Notes: generated from the sequence alone by a model not told the origin. DNA of 9,779 nucleotides from an uncultured Sphingomonadaceae bacterium (GCA_938003725.1 CALKXX010000194.1:1-9779), one strand, 5' to 3'. Counted from the first letter of the stretch, positions 1 through 7,416 are shown. Made by a program: numbers and translations.

Positions 1-1
1 A

Positions 2-220
2 ATGGCACGTTTTGTTGTGATTATGCGGGGTCTGGAATATTCCTACAATATAGCCTCTTCCAGTTTCGCAATATTCCATGGCGGAGATGGCGTTCTCACG
101 ACGGCTGCTTATGACGACATAAATATCGAAGAAGCACGTGCACTGACCAAAAAATGGTCCATGAACACCAGCTATCAAAGTGCATTGGACGCACTTGGCG
201 CTGCGCAGCGAGAGTTATGA
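2..220 (+). CDS. Unrecognised small protein or C-terminal fragment, overlapping the sensor kinase gene
   Basis: An open frame runs from the left edge to a TGA at 218-220. The first ATG in the window is at 2-4, so I cannot tell whether this is a complete 72-residue protein or the end of a longer gene whose 5' part lies outside. The product has a short hydrophobic start (MARFVVIMRGL) and a mixed charged C-terminal helix (EEARALTKKW). I recognise no family or catalytic motif. What supports it as real is its end: the TGA overlaps the ATG of the downstream kinase as ATGA, the usual sign of translationally coupled genes, and the frame is open throughout. A role linked to the kinase, such as a partner or input protein, is only a guess from position. 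Confidence 0.45.
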   Translation: MARFVVIMRGLEYSYNIASSSFAIFHGGDGVLTTAAYDDINIEEARALTKKWSMNTSYQSALDALGAAQREL

Positions 221-1596
221 CGACATCCGCTACTCTTGCACAGGCAGTTCGCGGGCGCCTGGATGTTGGCGGAAACTTGGTAAAGGCCGATCCTTTGCTG
301 ATGCGATTGCATCTGCGTAGCGGCGGTTTTGAAGGCGGTCCCATTGCGATCCCTCAATTGGCAAGTCTGTGCCAATTGTCGATACGATTGAATATGAGCT
401 TATCCAGGCCGATCGATGCTAGCGATGATGAAAATCTAATTGACATGTGGGTAGAGACCAAACCGAGTGACGACGGTGTGGCAATTTCGATTATTGACTG
501 GAATGAGAGGCGTCTCCCGGTGCGTTCTGATGTCTCGGAATCCGAGCGGCAACGGGATTTTGATAAATTAAATTCGGTTGGCCGAGTAAGAACGGACAGC
601 GCACTTCGAATATTGGAAATCTCCGTTCCGGGGTTTGCAGTAAAAACGAATGATCTTTCCGAACAAAGAATGCTCGAAATGTTCGACATCATTCCCTCGT
701 CGGATCAATCCGATTTTGTTGAGGCCATTGCAGAAAGGCAACCTGTTCGGGAACAATCGGTTAGGTTTAACCCCGATCATAGCAAAATATTTCAATTGTC
801 TGGGCAGCCTTTGATCAACCGTGCTGGTATCTATTCCGGATATCAATTCCGGTTGCGCCCGGCCGCATCGACGACAGAAATGGACATATCTCCGGACAAT
901 GAAAACCAGGGAAATTTGATCAGCAATTCGCTGTTTGGGTCACAATTGGGTCCAGCATTGCGACAACCACTGGGGAAAATTATCGCAAATGCGGAAACCA
1001 TTGGTGCAAAGCTAGAGGGGCCGCTGCGCGGTGATTATGCAAGCTATGCCAAAGATATCGCTTCGGCGGGTCGGCATTTAATGGATCTGGTCAATGACCT
1101 TTCTGATTTGGAGGCTGTTGAGCGGCCAAACTTCAAGGTTGCAGCGGATGATATTGATTTGGTTGACCTGGCACATCGTGCTGCCGGTTTACTGGCGGTG
1201 AAAGCGTCGGATCATCAGGTCCGGATCGACCTGCCGTCCGAGGATAAAACTGCACCCGCAAAGGGTGAATTCCGCCGGGCTTTGCAGATATTGGTGAATC
1301 TAATCGGCAATGCGATCCGCTATTCTCCTGATGGTTCAGTTATCAAGATACGGGTTGATCAGATAGATGGACTGGCGACCATCTCTGTATCTGATCTGGG
1401 CGATGGCATAGCGGCAGAAGATCATCCAAAAATATTCGAGAAGTTCGAAAGATTGGGGCGATCCGGTGATGGCGGGAGCGGACTTGGCCTGTTCATATCT
1501 CGTCGCCTTGCCACTGCCATGGACGGCAGCCTTGAAGTCGAGAGTAAGCCGGGGAAAGGCGCTAAATTTACATTGTCTCTGCCGGTCCGAGAATAA
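217..1596 (+). CDS. Cytosolic PAS-domain sensor histidine kinase-like protein lacking the H-box histidine
   Basis: The 459-residue product looks like a two-component sensor kinase. Residues about 1-100 and 120-225 look like two divergent PAS-type sensory folds. Residues about 235-300 resemble a HisKA dimerisation domain (ALRQPLGKII, then the second helix SAGRHLMDLVNDLSDLE). Residues about 310-459 are a good HATPase_c domain: N-box with Asn365 (NLIGNAIRYSP), G1 box D393-x-G-x-G397, F-box FEKFERL at 407-413, G2 box GSGLGLF at 420-426. I see no membrane segment, so it should be cytosolic. The odd point is that the H-box position, normally HELRTPL, reads PALRQPL: Pro246 replaces the phosphorylated histidine. 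Start: I prefer ATG 217, overlapping the upstream stop as ATGA, over in-frame ATG 154, which lies deep inside the upstream frame and has no ribosome site. No response regulator gene is in view. The kinase-family assignment is firm; ligand and output are unknown. Confidence 0.85.
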   Translation: MTTSATLAQAVRGRLDVGGNLVKADPLLMRLHLRSGGFEGGPIAIPQLASLCQLSIRLNMSLSRPIDASDDENLIDMWVETKPSDDGVAISIIDWNERRLPVRSDVSESERQRDFDKLNSVGRVRTDSALRILEISVPGFAVKTNDLSEQRMLEMFDIIPSSDQSDFVEAIAERQPVREQSVRFNPDHSKIFQLSGQPLINRAGIYSGYQFRLRPAASTTEMDISPDNENQGNLISNSLFGSQLGPALRQPLGKIIANAETIGAKLEGPLRGDYASYAKDIASAGRHLMDLVNDLSDLEAVERPNFKVAADDIDLVDLAHRAAGLLAVKASDHQVRIDLPSEDKTAPAKGEFRRALQILVNLIGNAIRYSPDGSVIKIRVDQIDGLATISVSDLGDGIAAEDHPKIFEKFERLGRSGDGGSGLGLFISRRLATAMDGSLEVESKPGKGAKFTLSLPVRE

Positions 1597-1604
1597 TGCT
1601 GTTC

Positions 1605-1636
1605 AAACAAAAAAGGGAGCTGAGAGCTCCCCTTTT
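1605..1636. terminator. Bidirectional intrinsic terminator between the kinase gene and gltA
   Basis: The stem GGGAGCT (1615-1621) pairs with AGCTCCC (1625-1631) around a GAG loop. It is preceded by an A-rich run (1605-1614) and followed by C then TTTT (1633-1636). Read rightward it ends the sensor kinase transcript 8 bp after its stop. Read leftward, the A-run becomes a longer U-tract and ends the gltA transcript about 25 bp after its stop. The leftward form looks stronger because its U-tract is longer. The location between two converging genes fits. Confidence 0.85.
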
Positions 1637-1655
1637 CGATAGATTTTATATGCAA

Positions 1656-2942
1656 TCAACGTTTGTCGATTGGCACATAATCCCGGCTTGTTGGGCCAGT
1701 ATAAAGTTGCCGGGGGCGGCCAATTACCTGGCCGGGATCAGAAATCATCTCGTTCCACTGGGCAACCCAGCCGACCGTACGAGCCAAAGCGAATAGCACG
1801 GTAAACATCGATGTCGGGAAGCCGATCGCGGACAGAATGATGCCTGAATAGAAATCAACGTTCGGGAACAGCTTCTTCTCTTTGAAATAATCATCGTTGA
1901 GCGCCATTTCTTCCAGTTGCAGCGCAACATCGAACACGGGGTCACTGACGTTCAACGCATCAAATACCTCGCGCACGGTTTTTTGCATTACCGTCGCTCT
2001 TGGGTCGTGATTTTTGTAGACCCGGTGGCCAAAGCCCATGAGACGGAATGGATCATTCTTATCCTTGGCACGTTCAATATATTCCGGGATCCGGTCAGGG
2101 TGGCCGATTTCATGGAGCATATTGAGCGCCGCTTCATTCGCGCCGCCATGTGCGGGACCCCAAAGACAGGCGATGCCCGCTGCGATACAAGCAAACGGAT
2201 TTGCGCCCGATGATCCGGCTAAGCGCACCGTAGATGTTGAAGCGTTTTGTTCATGATCCGCATGGAGGATGAATATCCGGTCCATTGCTTTTTCCACCGC
2301 AGGAATAACCTCATATTCTTCCGCTGGAACGCCAAAGGTCATGCGCAGAAAATTACCCGTGTAGGACAGGCTGTTGTCCGGGTGCATAAAAGGTTGCCCA
2401 ATCGCATATTTATACGCCATCGCGGCTATCGTGGGCATTTTGGCGATTAGCCGGTGGCTGGCAATTTTACGCTGTTCAGGGTCGCTGATGTCGGTGCTGT
2501 CATGATAAAAAGCCGACAACGCCCCAACAACGCCGCACATGATCGACATTGGATGGGCATCACGGCGAAATCCCTGATAAAATCCGCGAAGCTGTTCATG
2601 CACCATAGTATGGCGGGTGATCGTATCTGTGAATTGATCCAATTCCCCGGCGCTTGGCAGCTCGCCGCGTAGCAATAGATGAGCGACCTCCATGAAGCTG
2701 CTATGTTCCGCAAGCTGTCCAATCGGATAGCCGCGGTGGAGCAATATGCCCTCTCCGCCATCGATAAAGGTTAGTTCGGACTCGCAGCTTGCCGTAGATT
2801 TGAAGCCGGGATCATAAGTGAACGCGCCGGTTTGACCGTATAATTTTCTGATATCTACAACATCTGGTCCTACAGATCCTTGCATCACCGGGAATTCATA
2901 ATCCTCGCCGCCCATGCTGAATTTTGCGCTATTGTCGCCCAC
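1656..2942 (-). CDS. gltA: Citrate synthase (type II)
   Basis: This enzyme condenses oxaloacetate and acetyl-CoA to citrate, the entry step of the TCA cycle, in the cytosol. With the GTG start at 2942 the product has 428 residues, the usual size of proteobacterial type II (hexameric) citrate synthases. The catalytic triad is visible: His265 in GPAHGGANE, His306 in GFGHRVYKNHDPRA, and Asp363 in NVDFYSG, one off from the E. coli numbers 264/305/362. The start was chosen because AAGGA (2950-2954) lies 7 nt upstream and the family begins near this point. The longer in-frame ATG at 2993 would add 17 lysine/arginine-rich residues read from the gltX tail and the hairpin. The gene follows gltX by 28 bp on the same strand, so the two are probably co-transcribed. 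It ends at a strong bidirectional terminator. Confidence 0.97.
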   Translation of the reverse strand: MGDNSAKFSMGGEDYEFPVMQGSVGPDVVDIRKLYGQTGAFTYDPGFKSTASCESELTFIDGGEGILLHRGYPIGQLAEHSSFMEVAHLLLRGELPSAGELDQFTDTITRHTMVHEQLRGFYQGFRRDAHPMSIMCGVVGALSAFYHDSTDISDPEQRKIASHRLIAKMPTIAAMAYKYAIGQPFMHPDNSLSYTGNFLRMTFGVPAEEYEVIPAVEKAMDRIFILHADHEQNASTSTVRLAGSSGANPFACIAAGIACLWGPAHGGANEAALNMLHEIGHPDRIPEYIERAKDKNDPFRLMGFGHRVYKNHDPRATVMQKTVREVFDALNVSDPVFDVALQLEEMALNDDYFKEKKLFPNVDFYSGIILSAIGFPTSMFTVLFALARTVGWVAQWNEMISDPGQVIGRPRQLYTGPTSRDYVPIDKR

Positions 2943-2949
2943 AATATTG

Positions 2950-2954
2950 TCCTT
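2950..2954 (-). promoter_or_regulatory. Ribosome binding site that fixes the gltA GTG start
   Basis: The leftward strand reads AAGGA, then 7 nt, then GTG at 2942. This good spacing decides for the GTG start over the upstream ATG at 2993. Confidence 0.8.
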
Positions 2955-2960
2955 TCTGCC

Positions 2961-2981
2961 CCTGAGTCTCTCAGGTTTTTT
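2961..2981 (+). terminator. Small hairpin at the gltX/gltA junction; terminator-like only on the + strand
   Basis: CCTGAG (2961-2966) pairs perfectly with CTCAGG (2970-2975) around a TCT loop and is followed on the + strand by TTTTTT (2976-2981). That is the shape of a minimal intrinsic terminator, but no + strand gene leads into it; it would act on antisense RNA coming from the gltA side. In the gltX-gltA mRNA the same bases form a stem-loop that contains the gltX stop codon (2971-2973) and lies 6 nt upstream of the gltA ribosome site, with no U-tract after it. There it could affect RNA stability or gltA translation rather than termination. The structure is seen in the sequence; the function is inferred. 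Confidence 0.4.
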
Positions 2982-4395
2982 CGATTTGATCAAAAAGACG
3001 ATCCAAAGACTCTTGCTTTCCCAAGAGTATTAGAACGTCAAAAATACCGGGTGAACTGGTACTTCCGGTTAGAGCAGCGCGCATGGGTTGTGCAAGCTTT
3101 CCTAACCCCAGTTCGGAGGATTCCGCTATCGCCTTCACCTTCTCTTCCGTAGCTTCAAGCGACCAGTCGCCTAAATCAGCCAGAGTATCGTGAATCGATA
3201 CAAGCAGGTTCCTTGCGTTAGCATCTAGCAGAGTTTGTGCCCGCTCGTCGAGGCCAAGTGGGCGTTTTTTAAAGAGAAAAAGGCTGCTTTGCGCCAATTC
3301 CAGTAAATTTTTGGCGCGTGTTTTCAATACCGGCATCGCTTGTGTCAGTAATTCAGTATCTTTCACCGACAGTTTAGCGTCCAATTCTCCTTCAATCAGC
3401 GGCGTAATGAGCAAAGCCAGCGCTTGGTCATCAGCCTCCCGGATATATTGGCCGTTCAGGTTTTGCAGTTTCTTGGCATCGAAGCGCGATGGTGATTTTC
3501 CAACGCCAGCAAGGTCAAACCATTCGGTCGCCCGCGCGCGTGAGATAATTTCATCATCACCATGTCCCCAGCCAAGGCGCAGTAAATAGTTGAACATGGC
3601 GTCGGACATGATGCCCATATCGCGGTACGCCTCAACGCCCAAAGCGCCATGCCGTTTGGACAGCTTTGCACCATCATTACCGTGAATCAGAGGAATATGC
3701 GCATATACGGGCTCGTTCCATCCCATTGCCCGAATCATTGCCAGTTGCCGAAATGCATTGTTGAGATGGTCGTCCCCGCGGATCAAATGCGTTACACCCA
3801 TGTCGTGATCATCGACCACCACCGCCAGCATATAGGTTGGTGTACCGTCGGATCTTAACAGGATGAAATCGTCAATCTCGCCATTTTGTACCGATACATC
3901 GCCTTGCACAGCATCGGAAATCGTTACTTTACCTTTCTGCTCCGTTTTCAGACGGATAGCATAAGGTGCACCGTCCGATGCTTCCGCAGGGTCGCGGTCT
4001 CTCCAGCGTCCATCATAGCGCATGGGTTTCTTTTCTGCGCGCTGTTGCTCCCGCATTTCCGACAGCTCTTCCGGTGTGGCGAAGCATTTATAAGCGTTGC
4101 CGGACGCCAAAAGTTCATGCGCAACCTCTGCATGGCGCTCCGCACGTTCAGATTGGAAGACCGGGTCGTCATCCCAGTCCAGACCTAGCCAATCCAGCCC
4201 ATCCAGAATCGCGTCAATTGCTTCCTGCGTAGAACGGGCTTTGTCCGTGTCTTCAATGCGCAGAAGTGCCTTCCCGCCATGATGCCGGGCAAATAGCCAA
4301 TTGAACATCGCTGTTCGCGCGCCGCCAATGTGCAGAAAACCGGTAGGGGAGGGCGCAAACCGGGTTACGACTTGATCGCCATTATTAAGATTCAC
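2971..4395 (-). CDS. gltX: Glutamyl-tRNA synthetase
   Basis: This class I aminoacyl-tRNA synthetase charges tRNA-Glu with glutamate using ATP. The 474-residue length is normal. The N-terminal Rossmann catalytic part has the HIGH-type motif FAPSPTGFLHIGG (residues 13-25, H22-I-G-G25), the RIEDTD segment at 46-51, and the KMSKS-type loop KLSKR at 244-248. The C-terminal part is the helical anticodon-binding region. The zinc-binding cysteine cluster of E. coli GltX is absent (only Cys104 in that insert), as in many bacterial GltX. Alphaproteobacteria often lack GlnRS and use a GltX that also charges tRNA-Gln for GatCAB; whether this copy does cannot be told from the sequence. The start is GTG: an in-frame TAG lies a short way upstream and no ATG precedes the HIGH motif in frame. 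Its Shine-Dalgarno match is weak (AGGG about 12 nt upstream). It is divergent from comEC and upstream of gltA. Confidence 0.96.
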   Translation of the reverse strand: MNLNNGDQVVTRFAPSPTGFLHIGGARTAMFNWLFARHHGGKALLRIEDTDKARSTQEAIDAILDGLDWLGLDWDDDPVFQSERAERHAEVAHELLASGNAYKCFATPEELSEMREQQRAEKKPMRYDGRWRDRDPAEASDGAPYAIRLKTEQKGKVTISDAVQGDVSVQNGEIDDFILLRSDGTPTYMLAVVVDDHDMGVTHLIRGDDHLNNAFRQLAMIRAMGWNEPVYAHIPLIHGNDGAKLSKRHGALGVEAYRDMGIMSDAMFNYLLRLGWGHGDDEIISRARATEWFDLAGVGKSPSRFDAKKLQNLNGQYIREADDQALALLITPLIEGELDAKLSVKDTELLTQAMPVLKTRAKNLLELAQSSLFLFKKRPLGLDERAQTLLDANARNLLVSIHDTLADLGDWSLEATEEKVKAIAESSELGLGKLAQPMRAALTGSTSSPGIFDVLILLGKQESLDRLFDQIEKT

Positions 4396-4427
4396 GCTTG
4401 GTGTTATCCCTGTGATAAGAAATTTCT
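4396..4427. promoter_or_regulatory. Very short divergent spacer between gltX and comEC
   Basis: Only 32 bp separate the GTG of gltX from the ATG of comEC. Within it are an inverted repeat TTATC (4404-4408) / GATAA (4414-4418) with a 5-nt spacer, and the 8-bp palindrome GAAATTTC (4419-4426) ending one base before the comEC ATG. There is no room for two complete promoters, so at least one promoter must lie inside the opposite gene's 5' coding region. I could not find a convincing -35/-10 pair on either strand. A shared operator is possible but unproven. Confidence 0.35.
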
Positions 4428-6683
4428 ATGCAAAATGGTTCCGACCCAAACAGCATGAATATTGCAACCGCCAGTCGGAATATCACGGCTCTTAGCACGC
4501 TGTTCCGTTGGCGACAATCACCGGAACCAAAGTCTGCCAAACAGATATTTGACATATTAGAACGGCAATTGGAAAAGGAGCGTGACCAGTTACCGCTTTG
4601 GGCGCCGGTCGGTATAGCTATTGGGATTGCGGCATGGTTTTTGTTGGTCAATTCCAATTGGTGGCTCGCATTTTTGACCAGCTGCGCGGGCGTCATTTTA
4701 GCGACCATGTTGCCGCGTGAAGGAACGCGCGTCAGTAAGGCCATTTTTTGGATGGCATTGCTTGCTGCAACTGGATGTATCATCATTTGGTTGCGGTCAT
4801 GGGCAGTTGCGGCTCCGGTATTGGAGCGCCCGATCGTCACCACCTTTTATGCCGAGATTGAAAAAAAAGAAACCGTGTTGTCGCGAGATCAAATGCGATT
4901 AACCTTGCTTACTCAGGGAAAGCAGAAGCTTCCACCGCGCGTCCGCGTCAATGTATCGATTGAACGTGCTTTGCCCGAACTAGCGCCGGGCAGCGTAATC
5001 AAACTACGCGCACGTTTGATGCCGCCGGCAATGGCCGCGCTCCCCGGGGCCTATAATTTTGCGCAACGCGCGTGGTTTTCGGGGCTGGGCGCAACGGGGC
5101 AGCTGCTGGGTGACATAACCGTTGTCAAATCCGCAACTCCATTTTTGCCGATGACAGGAGTGCGCGCCAAATTGGCGGACCACGTGCGGACTCAAGTCGG
5201 CGGCGGGGCTGGTGCCATTGCCGCGACCTTGGCAACGGGAGATCGCGGGGCAATTAGTGACGAAGACGCCGAGGCCATGCGGCGAAGCGGACTTGCGCAT
5301 CTACTATCGATCAGCGGCCTGCATGTGACTGCCGTTGTCGGCGCCGTATATTTGTTCGTGCTACGGTTTTTGGCTTTGTTTCCGCCGCTGGCGCTTCGCT
5401 GGAAATTGCCTTTGGTTGCTGCGGGCTTCGCCGCTTTGGCGGCTTTGGGTTATACATTGATGACCGGCGCACAGGTTCCCACCATTCGCGCTTGTGTGGC
5501 TGCTTTATTAGTGCTCGCAGCACTGGTCATGGGGCGAAGTGCAATAACGCTGCGGATGGTCGCTGCGGGCGCTATATTTGTACTTATATTCTGGCCAGAA
5601 TCATTGGTGGGTCCCAGTTTCCAGCTCAGTTTTGCGGCCGTTACTGCTATTATTGCACTGCATGAGCACCCTATCATGAAAAACCTGATTTCACGGAGAG
5701 AGGAGGTTTGGTTTCGCCGAGCCGGGCGTGTCATTTTGTCACTTTTCCTGACCGGTCTGGTGGTTGAACTAGCGCTAATGCCGATTGCGTTATATCATTT
5801 TCACAAAGCCGGTATCTATGGAGCGCTGGCCAATATCATCGCCATTCCGCTCACAACCTTTCTGATCATGCCGCTGGAGGCTTTGGCTTTACTATTGGAT
5901 GGTTTGGGACTTGGTGCACCCATTTGGTGGCTATGTGAGAAAATGCTGAGCGGTTTGCTGTATCTGGCCCATTTTGTATCGTCGCGTCCGGGAGCCGTTA
6001 CAATGCTGCCAACCATGCCATTGGGGGCCTATGGGTTGATCATATTGGGCGGGATATGGATTTGTTTATGGAGACAAAAATGGCGGTTTTTTGGGTTTCT
6101 GCCGGTTGCTGTTGGGGCCATTTGGATGTCACAAACCCGCCCGCCTGACCTCTATATTACCGGAGATGGCCGCCATGTTGGCGTTCTTGGTGATGCAGGT
6201 GAACTTGCGATGCTTCGCAGCCGCAGTGGCGATTTTATCCGGAATATTCTCCTTGAAAATGCTGGTGTCGACGGGGAAGCAGTACCTCTGGAAAGCTGGC
6301 GGAATGCCAACTGTAACAGAGATAGTTGTTCATTTTCGGTGACGGTCAGTGATCGAAAATGGTCAATATTGGCTACCCGCAGCGGCCATTATATTCCGGC
6401 GATGGCCTTGGCTGCAGCTTGTCGGCGGTCCGATATTGTTGTCAGTGAACGATGGCTTCCGGCCAGTTGTGAGCCAAGATGGTTAAAAATAGATCGCCGT
6501 CTACTTCGTCAAACTGGGGGCATGACCGTCGACCTTGCCAACCAGGAGTTTATCACCGTCAAGGAACGATCCGGACATCATCAATGGATGCGTTTCAAAG
6601 AACCGGATATCCGATCAAGAGATGAAAAAGCTGGTAAAGCAGAACCGGATCAAGGTTCTAAAAAACCAGCGCCGGTCAACTAG
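4428..6683 (+). CDS. comEC: ComEC/Rec2 family DNA-uptake channel protein
   Basis: ComEC forms the inner-membrane channel that brings single-stranded DNA into the cytoplasm during natural transformation. The 751-residue product has a polar N-terminus (1-55), three hydrophobic segments (about 58-75, 77-92, 104-122), and a DUF4131/OB-like soluble part (about 130-235). The Competence domain follows with its signature HLLSISGLHV (291-300) and many membrane helices to about residue 560. A soluble tail starts near PPDLYITGDGRHVGVLG. That tail matches the position of the metallo-beta-lactamase-like domain of ComEC, but no HxHxDH metal motif is visible, a state I recall in alphaproteobacterial homologues. 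The C-terminus is Lys/Glu/Pro-rich. ATG 4428 is the first in-frame start; its ribosome site is weak (AAGAA), and the next ATG (4455) has none better. The gene is divergent from gltX and converges on lexA. Whether the host is competent is unknown. Confidence 0.93.
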   Translation: MQNGSDPNSMNIATASRNITALSTLFRWRQSPEPKSAKQIFDILERQLEKERDQLPLWAPVGIAIGIAAWFLLVNSNWWLAFLTSCAGVILATMLPREGTRVSKAIFWMALLAATGCIIIWLRSWAVAAPVLERPIVTTFYAEIEKKETVLSRDQMRLTLLTQGKQKLPPRVRVNVSIERALPELAPGSVIKLRARLMPPAMAALPGAYNFAQRAWFSGLGATGQLLGDITVVKSATPFLPMTGVRAKLADHVRTQVGGGAGAIAATLATGDRGAISDEDAEAMRRSGLAHLLSISGLHVTAVVGAVYLFVLRFLALFPPLALRWKLPLVAAGFAALAALGYTLMTGAQVPTIRACVAALLVLAALVMGRSAITLRMVAAGAIFVLIFWPESLVGPSFQLSFAAVTAIIALHEHPIMKNLISRREEVWFRRAGRVILSLFLTGLVVELALMPIALYHFHKAGIYGALANIIAIPLTTFLIMPLEALALLLDGLGLGAPIWWLCEKMLSGLLYLAHFVSSRPGAVTMLPTMPLGAYGLIILGGIWICLWRQKWRFFGFLPVAVGAIWMSQTRPPDLYITGDGRHVGVLGDAGELAMLRSRSGDFIRNILLENAGVDGEAVPLESWRNANCNRDSCSFSVTVSDRKWSILATRSGHYIPAMALAAACRRSDIVVSERWLPASCEPRWLKIDRRLLRQTGGMTVDLANQEFITVKERSGHHQWMRFKEPDIRSRDEKAGKAEPDQGSKKPAPVN

Positions 6684-6695
6684 CTCATATCTGCA

Positions 6696-7397
6696 TCAGT
6701 TATAGCGCCGCAACAACCCTGCCATTTTGCCCTGTATACGAACTTCACCCGGGCCATAGAACTGCGCCTCATAGGCTGCATTGGCGGGGTCTAGTCGTAC
6801 CTTGTCATTTTCTTTGAACAGATATTTCAGCGTCGCTTCTTCTTCATGAACCAATGCCACCACAATCTCACCATTGCGCGCATTTTCGGTGCGTTGGATC
6901 AAGGCGTAATCACCATCCAATATACCGGCATCAATCATTGAATCTCCTGATACTTCCAGCGCATAATGCTCCCCTGAACCCAGCAATGCCGCGGGAACAC
7001 TTAGCGCAGATTGCCCTTCCAAAGCTTCGATCGGCATACCGGCAGCAATTTTTCCGTGTAGCGGTATTTCGATCACGTCATTGGCGGCGATCGCCATTTC
7101 TTTCATCGGAGCGGAAGGCGGCGCCTTCGGGCTCATTGTGACTATATTCGAACTACTTTCAGATCGTATTTCGGATATACCGCCCTCTGGAAGTTTCAAG
7201 ACCTCCAGCGCGCGTGCCCGATTGGGCAAACGCCTAATGAAGTCACGTTCTTCCAATGCGCTAATCAAACGGTGAATGCCGGATTTGGATTTCAGTCCCA
7301 GCGCGTCTTTCATTTCCTCAAAAGATGGAGATACGCCGCTATTCCTTAGGCGGTCATCGATAAAACATAGCAATTCATGTTGCTTCGTGGTCAGCAT
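6696..7397 (-). CDS. lexA: LexA SOS repressor, self-cleaving (S24 family)
   Basis: LexA represses DNA-damage genes and cleaves itself when stimulated by RecA filaments. The 233-residue product has an N-terminal winged helix-turn-helix (about 1-65, starting MLTTKQHELL, with GVSPSFEEMKDALGLKSKSG). A linker of about 40 residues follows, then the S24 peptidase domain. The cleavage bond Ala119-Gly120 (KIAAGMPIEA), catalytic Ser153 (VSGDSMIDAG) and Lys191 (ATLKYLF) are all present, so self-cleavage should work. ATG 7397 was chosen because it gives the conserved LexA N-terminus and has AGGAA 7 nt upstream. An in-frame start at 7433 would add 12 residues encoded by the operator itself. A promoter and SOS operator precede it (separate entries), so it is autoregulated. 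It lies 102 bp after moeA without a visible terminator, so read-through from the trpC-moaC-moeA operon is possible. It converges on comEC across 12 bp. Confidence 0.97.
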   Translation of the reverse strand: MLTTKQHELLCFIDDRLRNSGVSPSFEEMKDALGLKSKSGIHRLISALEERDFIRRLPNRARALEVLKLPEGGISEIRSESSSNIVTMSPKAPPSAPMKEMAIAANDVIEIPLHGKIAAGMPIEALEGQSALSVPAALLGSGEHYALEVSGDSMIDAGILDGDYALIQRTENARNGEIVVALVHEEEATLKYLFKENDKVRLDPANAAYEAQFYGPGEVRIQGKMAGLLRRYN

Positions 7398-7404
7398 TTC
7401 AATG

Positions 7405-7409
7405 TTCCT
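7405..7409 (-). promoter_or_regulatory. lexA ribosome binding site
   Basis: The leftward strand reads AGGAA ending 7 nt before the ATG at 7397. It lies just downstream of the SOS operator and excludes the upstream in-frame start at 7433, which would put this site inside the coding sequence. Confidence 0.75.
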
Positions 7410-7416
7410 ATATTTA

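Noticed and set aside
154..216. Longer start for the sensor kinase at ATG 154
   Set aside because: It would overlap the upstream frame by 67 bp, has no ribosome site, and adds Cys/His/Arg-rich residues with no domain. ATG 217 forms a neat ATGA overlap.
2943..2993. Longer gltA start at ATG 2993 (445 residues)
   Set aside because: It would lie in the gltX tail and hairpin. The GTG at 2942 has a well-spaced AAGGA and gives the family-typical 428 residues.
4385..4843. 152-codon leftward open frame opposite the start of comEC
   Set aside because: It is antisense to comEC, overlaps the gltX start, has no ribosome site or recognisable domain, and is explained as a shadow of the real frame.
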